This document shows positions 1 to 5,519 of a stretch of DNA of 6,244 nt, in pieces. A model generated the notes under the pieces. That model saw only the letters and a list, made by a program, of their open reading frames with translations. It was not told the DNA's origin and made no database searches. A program made the position numbers and the translations under genes. The stretch comes from Bacteroidota bacterium (lineage in GTDB: Bacteria; Bacteroidota; Bacteroidia; Flavobacteriales; Flavobacteriaceae): positions 1 through 6,244 of the forward strand of contig JAJRSY010000109.1 in the NCBI GenBank assembly GCA_024278565.1, written 5' to 3'. The stretch's first letter is position 1. The number at the start of each line of letters is the position of its first letter.

Positions 1-438
1 GAAGGCTCTTTTGTTATAAACCCGAAAGGAGATTTGGATCTAGTTTATCAACTGCCCGCAAATGACAGCATTCATAACTTCACTTACCCTATTGCGCAAT
101 ATGACCATAGTGGGGGAGGTTTGGCCATTTCAGGCGGTTTTGATTATCAGGGTGACATTCAGCAATTGAAAGGGCTTTTTCTTTTTGGTGATATTCCTTT
201 GGGGAATTTTTTTTTCATTAAAACATCAGAAATAAAACAAGGAAAACAGGCTGAAATCAAAGAATGGGGAATTACCCTTGACGGGAAGCCAACAACCCTC
301 AAAGATCTTTGTGGATCCAACCGGGTAGATCTCCATTTTGGTAAAGGTGCAAAAGGGGAATTGTATATTTTGACCAAGGCTGACGGTAAAATATATAAGC
401 TGGTAAGTGCAACTTTAGATGGCGCAAATGACAACTAA
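1..438 (+). CDS. PQQ-type sugar dehydrogenase (glucose/sorbosone dehydrogenase family), C-terminal part
   Basis: This is the last 145 codons of a gene that enters from the left edge; the reading frame is open from base 1 and ends at TAA 436-438. The visible protein resembles the C-terminal blades of the soluble glucose/sorbosone dehydrogenase beta-propeller. Family-like motifs are YPIAQYDHSGGGLAISGG (a His followed by the AISGG strand), the LKGLFLFGDIPLGNFFFI strand, and RVDLHFGKGAKGELYILTKADG near the end, followed by the closing IYKL strand. Such enzymes oxidise sugars or polyols in the periplasm using PQQ, but many relatives have no proven substrate or cofactor. The signal peptide and main catalytic residues lie outside the window. 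The gene converges on uxaC with 73 bp between the stops, and I see no clear terminator hairpin there. The family call is fairly firm; the substrate is unknown. Confidence 0.8.
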   Translation, partial: EGSFVINPKGDLDLVYQLPANDSIHNFTYPIAQYDHSGGGLAISGGFDYQGDIQQLKGLFLFGDIPLGNFFFIKTSEIKQGKQAEIKEWGITLDGKPTTLKDLCGSNRVDLHFGKGAKGELYILTKADGKIYKLVSATLDGANDN

Positions 439-511
439 TAGCAATCAGTTGATCCGTGATAATACTATTTTTGGAGAAGCAGCCCGCCACATCACTCTAG
501 TGCACTTGAAA

Positions 512-1918
512 CTATAGGTCAAAATAGCCCTTGGCATTGGTGTAGCAAATATCTTGCACCAACTTACCGATCCAGGCCATGTCGTTTGGCAGTTCACCCT
601 TTTTTATGTCCTCACCCAAAAGATTGCACAATATGCGCCGAAAATATTCATGTCTCGGAAAGGAAAGAAAACTTCTAGAATCGGTCAACATTCCTATAAA
701 ACAACTTAGAAGCCCCATGTTGGACAGCACATTTAGCTGATTGACCATCCCTTCTTTTTGATCTAAAAACCACCATCCTGAACCCCATTGAACCTTGCCC
801 TTGACGCTGCCGTCATTAAAATTACCGATCATTGTGGCCATTAGCTCGTTATCAGCAGGGTTAAGGTTATATATGATGGTCTTGGTCAACTTATCGTTAC
901 TGTCCAATGTATTCAGAAACTTTGAAAGGCTTTGACCTTGTGGGTAATCCCCAATAGAATCCCAACCCGTATCAGGACCTAAAAGACTGTACATTCTACT
1001 GTTGTTGTTTCGAAGGGCACCTAAATGAAACTGTTGTACCCAACCCTGTTCATGGTAGTTTTCGGCCAAAAACAAAAGAAGTGCGCTTTGAAATTTCGAT
1101 GCTTCCAAAGCATTGATTTTCCGTCCATTTCTTTTCTTTTCAAAAATTGATTTTACTTCTCTTTCCGTAAAATCTTCGGCCGGGACAAAACTTAATCCAT
1201 GATCACAAAGGCGGCATCCGTTTTCATGGAAAAAGACAATTCGTTTTTTTAAGGCTTGGCAAAGATCATCATAAGAAACGATCGACACATCAGATGCCTG
1301 TTCAAGCTCATCTATATATGTATTATAGGTTCCATTACTTATTTGCAGTACTTTGTCGGGCCTAAAGGCCGTACTCACCTTGGTCTTGAAATCACCCTTT
1401 GACAGTCTTTGGTGATGTACCAACGTATCGGTCGGATCCTCTGTGGTACACAACACTTCTACGTTCATTTTGGAAATGAGATTTTGACAGCTGTACCCTG
1501 TAGTATTCAACTTCTCGGAAGTTTCGTTATAAACCGTATCTGCATTTGAAGGGGACAATAAATCGTCGGACCCAAAGTATCTTGAAAGTTCCATATGCGT
1601 CCAATGGTACAGTGGGTTTCGCATGGTATAGGGTACGGTATACGCCCATTTTTGAAATTTTTCCGCATCTGTGGCATTTCCTGTTATATACTTTTCATCG
1701 ATGCCCAAAGTGCGCATGGCGCGCCATTTGTAGTGATCTCCATTGATCCATAGCTCTGTGATATTATCAAAAATCTTGTCTTCGGCCAATTGCTGTGGTG
1801 ACAAATGGTTGTGATAATCGATGATGGGCATTTTCTTTGCAAAGTCGTGGTAAAGCTCCTCAGCATAGGTGCTTTTCAATAGAAAATTATCATGTATGAA
1901 TTTGTTATTTTCTTTCAT
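512..1918 (-). CDS. uxaC: Uronate (glucuronate/galacturonate) isomerase
   Basis: UxaC (EC 5.3.1.12) converts D-glucuronate to D-fructuronate and D-galacturonate to D-tagaturonate, the first cytoplasmic step of hexuronate catabolism. The 468-residue length is normal for this amidohydrolase-fold TIM-barrel family. Visible motifs are PIIDYHNHLSP (residues 31-41) with the metal-binding His pair H36/H38, GDHYKWRAMR (60-69), NPLYHWTHMEL (101-111), VLCTTEDPTD (155-164), the barrel strand QQFHLGALRNNN (295-306), GPDTGWDS (314-321), GSGWWFLDQKEGM (379-391) and LTDSRSFLSFPRHEYFRR (411-428). The ATG at 1916-1918 has an A-rich leader without a Shine-Dalgarno site, as is usual in Bacteroidota. Many homologues have Cys where N37 lies between the two His; the His pair itself is intact. 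It is on the same strand as the Gfo/Idh gene but separated from it by about 450 bp of repeats, so co-transcription is uncertain. No other uronate-pathway gene is in view. Confidence 0.97.
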   Translation of the reverse strand: MKENNKFIHDNFLLKSTYAEELYHDFAKKMPIIDYHNHLSPQQLAEDKIFDNITELWINGDHYKWRAMRTLGIDEKYITGNATDAEKFQKWAYTVPYTMRNPLYHWTHMELSRYFGSDDLLSPSNADTVYNETSEKLNTTGYSCQNLISKMNVEVLCTTEDPTDTLVHHQRLSKGDFKTKVSTAFRPDKVLQISNGTYNTYIDELEQASDVSIVSYDDLCQALKKRIVFFHENGCRLCDHGLSFVPAEDFTEREVKSIFEKKRNGRKINALEASKFQSALLLFLAENYHEQGWVQQFHLGALRNNNSRMYSLLGPDTGWDSIGDYPQGQSLSKFLNTLDSNDKLTKTIIYNLNPADNELMATMIGNFNDGSVKGKVQWGSGWWFLDQKEGMVNQLNVLSNMGLLSCFIGMLTDSRSFLSFPRHEYFRRILCNLLGEDIKKGELPNDMAWIGKLVQDICYTNAKGYFDL

Positions 1919-1937
1919 AATTAAATTCTTGATAGGT

Positions 1938-2008
1938 GTTTAGGGGTTGATCTGTTATTAATTTGGTGGACCTGCCTGACCGGCAGGTATAGTTTAGGGG
2001 TTTAAACT
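1938..2008. repeat. 11-bp direct repeat GTTTAGGGGTT upstream of uxaC
   Basis: GTTTAGGGGTT occurs at 1938-1948 and again at 1992-2002, starts 54 bp apart, both within 90 bp upstream of the uxaC start. The second copy sits inside a short inverted repeat, AGTTTA (1991-1996) and TAAACT (2003-2008). The pair could be a regulator site for uxaC, but nothing in the window identifies a regulator, and chance repetition in AT-rich DNA is not excluded. Confidence 0.3.
1970..1988. repeat. GC-rich palindrome CCTGCC...GGCAGG, copy 1
   Basis: ACCTGCC (1970-1976) and GGCAGGT (1982-1988) form a 7-bp perfect stem around a 5-base loop, TGACC. Bases 1971-1987 match 16 of 17 positions with the copy inside the downstream MITE-like element, and a diverged relative lies at 5563-5582. 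It sits in the leader of uxaC about 50 bp before the start codon, so the minus-strand transcript could fold here. It is a dispersed intergenic palindrome of unknown function; no T-tract follows that would make it a normal terminator. Confidence 0.75.
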
Positions 2009-2101
2009 CATTCAACATACTGAAAATCAATACGTATATTGGTATATTCTCGCCATGTGCAACTGTTCAGCCGAAGTGTCCCCCCCCTTTGTCATTCCGA
2101 A

Positions 2102-2122
2102 CCTGCCTGGCCGGCAGGCAGG
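2102..2122. repeat. GC-rich palindrome, copy 2, nested in the MITE-like element
   Basis: CCTGCCTG (2102-2109) and CAGGCAGG (2115-2122) form an 8-bp stem around GCCGG. It interrupts a TCATTCCGA...GAAGTGAGGAATC segment: left of it is the inner inverted repeat ending TTCCGA at 2100, right of it CGAAGTGAGGAATC. The opposite arm of the element, read in reverse complement, has TTCCGA followed after four bases by CGAGGAGTC. The palindrome therefore looks like an insertion into the left arm only. Confidence 0.75.
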
Positions 2123-2140
2123 CGAAGTGAGGAATCCATT

Positions 2141-2158
2141 GGGAGTGTTGACACTCCC
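2141..2158. repeat. Perfect 8-bp stem hairpin inside the MITE-like element
   Basis: GGGAGTGT (2141-2148) and ACACTCCC (2151-2158) are separated by only TG, so the physical loop is probably TTGA on a 7-bp stem. A few T residues follow on the plus strand (2159-2161), too few for a convincing terminator. It lies in the inner left half of the element and has no partner in the right half. Confidence 0.7.
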
Positions 2159-2372
2159 TTTCACCTGTATTGAACTGCGAACAGAGGCTTTCTTGCCAAT
2201 ACTTCGGCAGGCTCAGTACAAGTACTTGCATCAGCAATCAATTCCAAAACGGTATCCGAACAAGCATACACAGGGACTCCTCGTACCTCGGAATGACAAG
2301 AGAGGGGCTGAACAGTTACCACCATGTTAATTATGACATCTCTTAAGAACATTGAAATAGTTGTATATTAAA

Positions 2373-3701
2373 CTATAATTTTGGCTCCCAGCCGGGTTCA
2401 TATTCCCTCTTCCAGTTCTTCATGGCTTTTTCGTTGTTGAGCACCTTGCCCGAAGTTGTATCTATTTTTAAGGTTTCACCGGCATCTTGGGCCATATTGC
2501 CCAAATGGCATAACATAGTGGAAATACTTGCATCATTGATGTCGGCATGAAGGCTCTTGTCTTTGCGAATGGCTTCAAAGAAATTGGCTACGTGCGAAAC
2601 ATCCAATATGCCCTCGCCCATGGTATTGGTGGTTGTACTGGTGGATTTTTCGAACTCGAACTTAATGGGATTTCCTTGTAAATCGAACAATTTATAAAAA
2701 TTACGGTCCAATTGAATAGACCCCTTGGTTCCGTATATGGTAATACCTCTTCCCGGTCTTTCTGGCTTCAGTATTACCCTGCTATGCCCTGTCCATGTTA
2801 TGAACTTATTGTTGGCGAAGGTATAGGTCACTTGTTGGTTGTCCACAAACTCCCAATCATCTTGATAGGTATAATTTCCACCAAACGAGGTTACGGTTTC
2901 GGGCAGGTCGACACCCAAGGCCCAACGACAGATATCTATTTCATGTGTACCGTTATTGTGCACCTCACCAGTGCCCCAATTGCGAAACCAATGCCAGTTA
3001 TAGGGGTGTATATTGTCTTTGTAATCTGTTCTAGGTGCTGGTCCTTGCCACATTTCCCAGTCCAGGGTATTGGGCACGTCGATTTTTTTTCCAATACCTA
3101 TTGAGTCTCGGTTGTTTGAATAATAGGCTTCTCCTTTGAAAACCTCACCAATAATACCCTCTCTAATATCTTTTATGGCATTGATCGAGGTTTTGGCCGA
3201 ACGTTGCTGGTTGCCCATTTGTACTTTCTTTCCGTACTTTTTCCGGGCCTCTACCAATAATCCGTTTTCATGGGGGTTATGGCTGCATGGTTTTTCAACA
3301 TATACATGTTTTCCCGCTTGTAGGGCAAGTATTGCCATGGGCGCATGCCAATGCTCAGGTGTCGCGATAAAAACCGCATCAATGTCTTTGTCCTCTAAAA
3401 TTTTTCGAAAATCTTTTTCGACCTTGGGTACATACCCAATGTTCTTTTGGCACCATACATTGTGTTCTTCTATTATTACGTCATCAACATCGCAATTGTA
3501 CAGTATTTTTGAATTTGAATCTGCGTTAATTGCTTTTATATGGGCCTTTGCCCTACTGCGAACCCCTATTATTGCACAATTGATATGATCATTGGCACCT
3601 AAAATATTAGCGTGCGCCTTACTGGGCATTGCCATTCCGCCCAACGTAACCGCAGCGGTACCAACGGTTGTTTTTTTAATAAAACTTCGTCTTGTGGTCA
3701 T
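2373..3701 (-). CDS. Tat-exported Gfo/Idh/MocA family oxidoreductase
   Basis: A 442-residue NAD(P)-dependent sugar or polyol dehydrogenase of the glucose-fructose oxidoreductase/inositol dehydrogenase family. The N-terminus MTTRRSFIKK is a twin-arginine signal (R4-R5), followed by a hydrophobic stretch and a likely cleavage after AHA near residue 31. This predicts export folded with bound cofactor, as for the Zymomonas enzyme. The Rossmann domain starts at NCAIIGVRSRAKAH (41-54); ATPEHWHAPMA follows at 113-123, and VEKP (135-138) holds the expected catalytic lysine K137. GTHEIDICRWALG (251-263) supplies the usual active-site H253/D256 pair. The cofactor loop reads GVRSRA, lacking the later glycines of a typical GxGxxG. 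The ATG follows the DUF1080 stop by 6 bp, so the two are almost certainly one transcript. The substrate is not readable from the sequence; C3 oxidation of a glycoside is an inference from the neighbour. Confidence 0.93.
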   Translation of the reverse strand: MTTRRSFIKKTTVGTAAVTLGGMAMPSKAHANILGANDHINCAIIGVRSRAKAHIKAINADSNSKILYNCDVDDVIIEEHNVWCQKNIGYVPKVEKDFRKILEDKDIDAVFIATPEHWHAPMAILALQAGKHVYVEKPCSHNPHENGLLVEARKKYGKKVQMGNQQRSAKTSINAIKDIREGIIGEVFKGEAYYSNNRDSIGIGKKIDVPNTLDWEMWQGPAPRTDYKDNIHPYNWHWFRNWGTGEVHNNGTHEIDICRWALGVDLPETVTSFGGNYTYQDDWEFVDNQQVTYTFANNKFITWTGHSRVILKPERPGRGITIYGTKGSIQLDRNFYKLFDLQGNPIKFEFEKSTSTTTNTMGEGILDVSHVANFFEAIRKDKSLHADINDASISTMLCHLGNMAQDAGETLKIDTTSGKVLNNEKAMKNWKREYEPGWEPKL

Positions 3702-3707
3702 TGGTTT

Positions 3708-5081
3708 TTATTTTGATTTGATTTTCACGTTTTTAAAGGATACCCTGTCACCATGATCTTGTAACAAGATATGCCCTTTTTCAGTTTCCCCGAAATTGGG
3801 CCATTTTTCATACTTGCTTTCTGAGACCAGTTTTTTATAGGCATCGCTTTTGCGTTCATATTCCAAGACCTTCATTCCGTTGAGCCAATGTTCAACATGA
3901 TTGTCTTTAGAAACAATATGGACCGTATTCCATTCTCCAATAGGGTTTAGGTGTTTTTTTTTATCTGCTTTTATCAAATCATAGAGCGATGCCATGGTTC
4001 TACTGCCTTCATGGCTTCCTTTTTTTGCATCTGGGTGTTTGGTGTCATCCAATATCTGATACTCCAAGCCTATTGAAGATCCCGGACCTTTATTAAGGTC
4101 GGTGTCCACATAGTATTTGATCCCGCTGTTGGCTCCTTCGGTAATCTTAAAGTCCACCATTAATTCAAAATCACCGTACACTTCAGTGGTTACAATATCA
4201 CCCCCTGCACTTGATTCTTTGCCACCAGATGATTCCACGGTAAGTTCTCCGTTCTCGATGGACCATCCTTTTTCTGGAAAACCATCTAAACGGGCACCTC
4301 GCCAACCATTGGTGGTTTCCCCATCCCACAACATTTGCCAACCCTTTTTTGCTTCATCAGCCCCAAGCTTGTTCTTAGTGACAATAGGTATTAGGGGCGA
4401 TGCTTTGCTGTATTTTGAAAGGCTATCGATCAAAATTTTAATATTTTTCCAACTGATCTCGGTACCTTCTTTTTTATCTTCATAAATACTATGTACTTGC
4501 AGGCCTATGAATCCGCTGGCGGTTTTGTCATCGATAAGGTGAGCGGCGGGCACACCATTGATCCATGTTTTTAAGGTATCACCGATCGCCTCGATTCGAT
4601 AATGGTTCCACCCCATTTGTTTAAATGCTTTCTGCGCTTTAAGGTTATCGGGCAAGGGGTTTAACCACCCTCTTCGAGATTCATCATAAATGCCTGCGCT
4701 CCATGCCCTTTCAGAAGGGTCTATTTCAATCTGATACCCGTGTACCCTTCCATCTCGGTAATGTGGAAAGCTATTGCTCCGTATCTGTATGCCCGAGTTC
4801 ATGCTGGAATCTACTTTGTATTCCAATTCCAATATAAAATCACCGTACATCTTATCAGAGGCCATAAAGGAATTGGGCGTATTGTGAACGGTACTGCCCA
4901 CAAGCATACCATCCCTAATTTCATAATTGGCTTTGCCACCTTTTTGGGTCCATCCGTTTAAAGTTTGGCCATCGAAAAGATCCACCCACGGCGTGGTGTC
5001 TTTTTCTGTTTCAGTACAGCCAAGACCTACGATCAAGACCAAAAAAGCCAGCACTTGGCCAATGTTGATTTTTGTTTTCAT
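3708..5081 (-). CDS. Two-domain DUF1080 (3-keto-disaccharide hydrolase family) lipoprotein
   Basis: A 457-residue exported protein with two tandem DUF1080 domains (laminin-G/concanavalin-like beta-sandwich). After MKTK a hydrophobic segment (about 9-21) leads to GLGC, with C22 the likely lipidated cysteine; Gly at -3 is slightly atypical for a lipobox. Domain 1 (about 31-218) has LFDG..LNGW (35-44), YGDFILELEY (79-88), NSGIQIRS (95-102), GYQIEID (115-121), WNHYRIEA (158-165) and TWINGV (172-177). Domain 2 (about 246-457) repeats the pattern: LWDG (251-254), NGW (258-260), YGDFELMVDF (302-311), NSGIKYYV (318-325), EYQILDD (340-346), WNTVHIV (384-390), HWLNGMKVLEY (398-408). Members of this family act on 3-keto-glycosides made by partner oxidoreductases, and the next gene, 6 bp on, is such an oxidoreductase. 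The start is supported by the signal peptide. No Shine-Dalgarno site is seen, and a mini-IS lies directly upstream. Confidence 0.92.
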   Translation of the reverse strand: MKTKINIGQVLAFLVLIVGLGCTETEKDTTPWVDLFDGQTLNGWTQKGGKANYEIRDGMLVGSTVHNTPNSFMASDKMYGDFILELEYKVDSSMNSGIQIRSNSFPHYRDGRVHGYQIEIDPSERAWSAGIYDESRRGWLNPLPDNLKAQKAFKQMGWNHYRIEAIGDTLKTWINGVPAAHLIDDKTASGFIGLQVHSIYEDKKEGTEISWKNIKILIDSLSKYSKASPLIPIVTKNKLGADEAKKGWQMLWDGETTNGWRGARLDGFPEKGWSIENGELTVESSGGKESSAGGDIVTTEVYGDFELMVDFKITEGANSGIKYYVDTDLNKGPGSSIGLEYQILDDTKHPDAKKGSHEGSRTMASLYDLIKADKKKHLNPIGEWNTVHIVSKDNHVEHWLNGMKVLEYERKSDAYKKLVSESKYEKWPNFGETEKGHILLQDHGDRVSFKNVKIKSK

Positions 5082-5101
5082 GTATTCTAGTATTTGTTAC
5101 T

Positions 5102-5132
5102 AAACCTCTATGGACTAGAAGTCCATAGGTTT
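5102..5132. repeat. Imperfect hairpin at the DUF1080-proximal end of the mini-IS
   Basis: ATGGACT (5110-5116) and AGTCCAT (5120-5126) pair around AGA. The outer AAACCT (5102-5107) and AGGTTT (5127-5132) pair as well if CT (5108-5109) bulges out, giving 13 bp in all; alternatively CTATGGACT/AGTCCATAG gives 9 unbroken bp. T residues at 5130-5134 make it look like a plus-strand terminator, but no plus-strand gene precedes it. A transposon-end hairpin is the better reading, and it would form in the leader RNA of the DUF1080 gene. Confidence 0.7.
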
Positions 5133-5138
5133 TTAAAT

Positions 5139-5152
5139 CTGACTAAAGTCAG
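5139..5152. repeat. CTAAAG-core hairpin, inner, DUF1080-proximal end
   Basis: CTGAC and GTCAG form a 5-bp perfect stem around TAAA (TTTA on the minus strand, the transposase strand). The same loop with a different stem occurs at 5407-5422 and 5453-5468. It begins about 20 bp downstream of the transposase C-terminal stop at 5173, a usual place for an IS200/IS605 end hairpin. Confidence 0.7.
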
Positions 5153-5172
5153 GTGTACGGAAGCAAACGTGC

Positions 5173-5369
5173 TTACTCAAGGATAAAATTATCATTATCT
5201 GATTTACGATGATGCTCCAAGTACTCTCTGAGTCACAAATCTGTACCAACAACGCTCGACAACGTTTCTGAACATCTCCTTTTAAAATTTTATATCCGTA
5301 CTTTGTGCTCCAAACAATATGGACGGTCAACCTCGATACTGTACGGCCGTTTACTCTTTGTTCGGTCAT
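5173..5369 (-). pseudogene. tnpA: IS200/IS605 Y1 transposase remnant, internal deletion with frame change
   Basis: The first 47 or so codons from ATG 5367-5369 read like the N-terminus of an IS200-type TnpA: GRTVSRLTVHIVWSTKYGYK, then LKGDVQKRCRALLVQICDSE. Normally the HUH nickase motif and about 80 more residues would follow. Instead, a different frame (5173-5226) gives EYLEHHRKSDNDNFILE and a TAA at 5173-5175, which I recognise as the C-terminus of the same family. Its Tyr (codon 5221-5223) is probably the catalytic one. The N-terminal frame runs on as an unrelated tail to a stop at 5133. The junction lies near 5224-5231 at a short CTCTCT run. The middle, with the HUH histidines, is missing, so the protein cannot be active. 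Full-length relatives are about 150 residues, so some 80 codons appear lost; that figure is an estimate. Confidence 0.85.
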
Positions 5370-5406
5370 ATCGGCAAAGGCAGGTGTTTTTAGAAGCTAA
5401 AGCGAG

Positions 5407-5422
5407 ATGCACTAAAGTGCAT
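5407..5422. repeat. CTAAAG-core hairpin, transposase-upstream end
   Basis: ATGCAC and GTGCAT form a 6-bp perfect stem around TAAA. It lies about 40 bp upstream of the transposase start, the position expected for the left-end hairpin of an IS200/IS605 element. A minimal version of the same core, GC-TAAA-GC, sits immediately beside it at 5396-5403. Confidence 0.7.
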
Positions 5423-5452
5423 AGTTTTAACTCTTTTTGAAACCAATAAATT

Positions 5453-5468
5453 AGTTGCTAAAGCTACT
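5453..5468. repeat. CTAAAG-core hairpin, outermost upstream copy
   Basis: AGTTGC and GCTACT pair around TAAA with one T-T mismatch, giving five base pairs out of six. The loop and flanking C/G are the same as in the other copies. It may mark the outer limit of the mini-IS or be an independent copy of the hairpin. It lies about 20 bp downstream of the candidate promoter on the minus strand. Confidence 0.5.
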
Positions 5469-5486
5469 GTTTAATCTTATACCATT

Positions 5487-5519
5487 CAAATATAAATAAT
5501 GCAAATCAAGGGTTTAAAA
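5487..5519 (-). promoter_or_regulatory. Candidate Bacteroidota-type promoter
   Basis: On the minus strand, TATATTTG (plus 5487-5494) is an exact match to the Bacteroidota -7 consensus TAnnTTTG. Upstream at 5516-5519, 21 bp away, is TTTT, a 3-of-4 match to the -33 TTTG box. Transcription would start near 5480 and run through the mini-IS into the DUF1080 and Gfo/Idh genes, giving a structured leader of about 400 nt. It could be the original operon promoter displaced by the insertion, or serve the transposon. A chance match in AT-rich DNA is possible. Confidence 0.4.

Larger units (their letters stand above)
2054..2326. mobile_element. MITE-like non-coding element bounded by composite inverted repeats
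   Basis: Two perfect 12-bp inverted repeats are nested at the ends. AACTGTTCAGCC (2061-2072) pairs with GGCTGAACAGTT (2306-2317), and TTGTCATTCCGA (2089-2100) pairs with TCGGAATGACAA (2288-2299). CATG occurs just outside each end (2054-2057 and 2323-2326). The spacers between inner and outer repeats differ, 16 bases with a C8 run on the left and 6 on the right. Inside are a GC-rich palindrome, an 8-bp stem hairpin, and the segment CTTCGGCAGGCTCAGTAC. No target-site duplication is visible and no protein-coding content is convincing; the 91-codon plus-strand open frame here is low complexity and follows the repeat. It resembles a miniature inverted-repeat element, but could be an intergenic structured repeat that does not transpose. 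The strand is undefined. Confidence 0.65.
5102..5468 (-). mobile_element. Miniature, internally deleted IS200/IS605-type element
   Basis: A broken Y1 transposase (5173-5369) is framed by subterminal hairpins on both sides, as expected for IS200/IS605 elements, which have no terminal inverted repeats or target duplications and recognise end hairpins as single-stranded DNA. On the transposase-downstream side are hairpins at 5102-5132 and 5139-5152; on the upstream side at 5407-5422 and 5453-5468. Most share a CTAAAG core with different stem sequences. The outer limits are estimates from the outermost hairpins; exact cleavage sites cannot be placed without intact copies. With both ends apparently present, it could in principle be moved by a related transposase acting in trans. 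It lies between a candidate promoter and the DUF1080 gene, starting only 20 bp upstream of that start codon. Confidence 0.65.

Noticed and set aside
439..511. Bidirectional terminator between the convergent sugar dehydrogenase and uxaC genes
   Set aside because: Only the 8-base palindrome AGTGCACT (499-506) is visible; there is no adequate stem with a T-tract on either strand.
1970..2326. CRISPR array suggested by repeated palindromes
   Set aside because: There is no regular repeat-spacer spacing, the copies differ, and no cas gene is present.
2055..2330. 91-codon plus-strand open frame between uxaC and the Gfo/Idh gene
   Set aside because: It coincides with the inverted-repeat element, its boundaries follow the repeats, and the translated sequence looks like read-through of palindromes with no recognisable domain.
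3136..3588. 150-codon plus-strand open frame
   Set aside because: It is wholly antisense to the well-supported Gfo/Idh gene, and its protein has no recognisable motif.
4117..4485. 122-codon plus-strand open frame
   Set aside because: It is antisense to the DUF1080 gene, which has clear family motifs throughout.
5102..5134. Plus-strand intrinsic terminator at the hairpin followed by T5
   Set aside because: No plus-strand gene reads into it, and its AGTCC-type stem and position fit the transposon-end hairpin family better.
5133..5172. C-terminal tail of the 78-codon transposase frame as a genuine protein end
   Set aside because: The true family C-terminus is found in another frame at 5173-5226, so the tail is an out-of-frame extension after the deletion.
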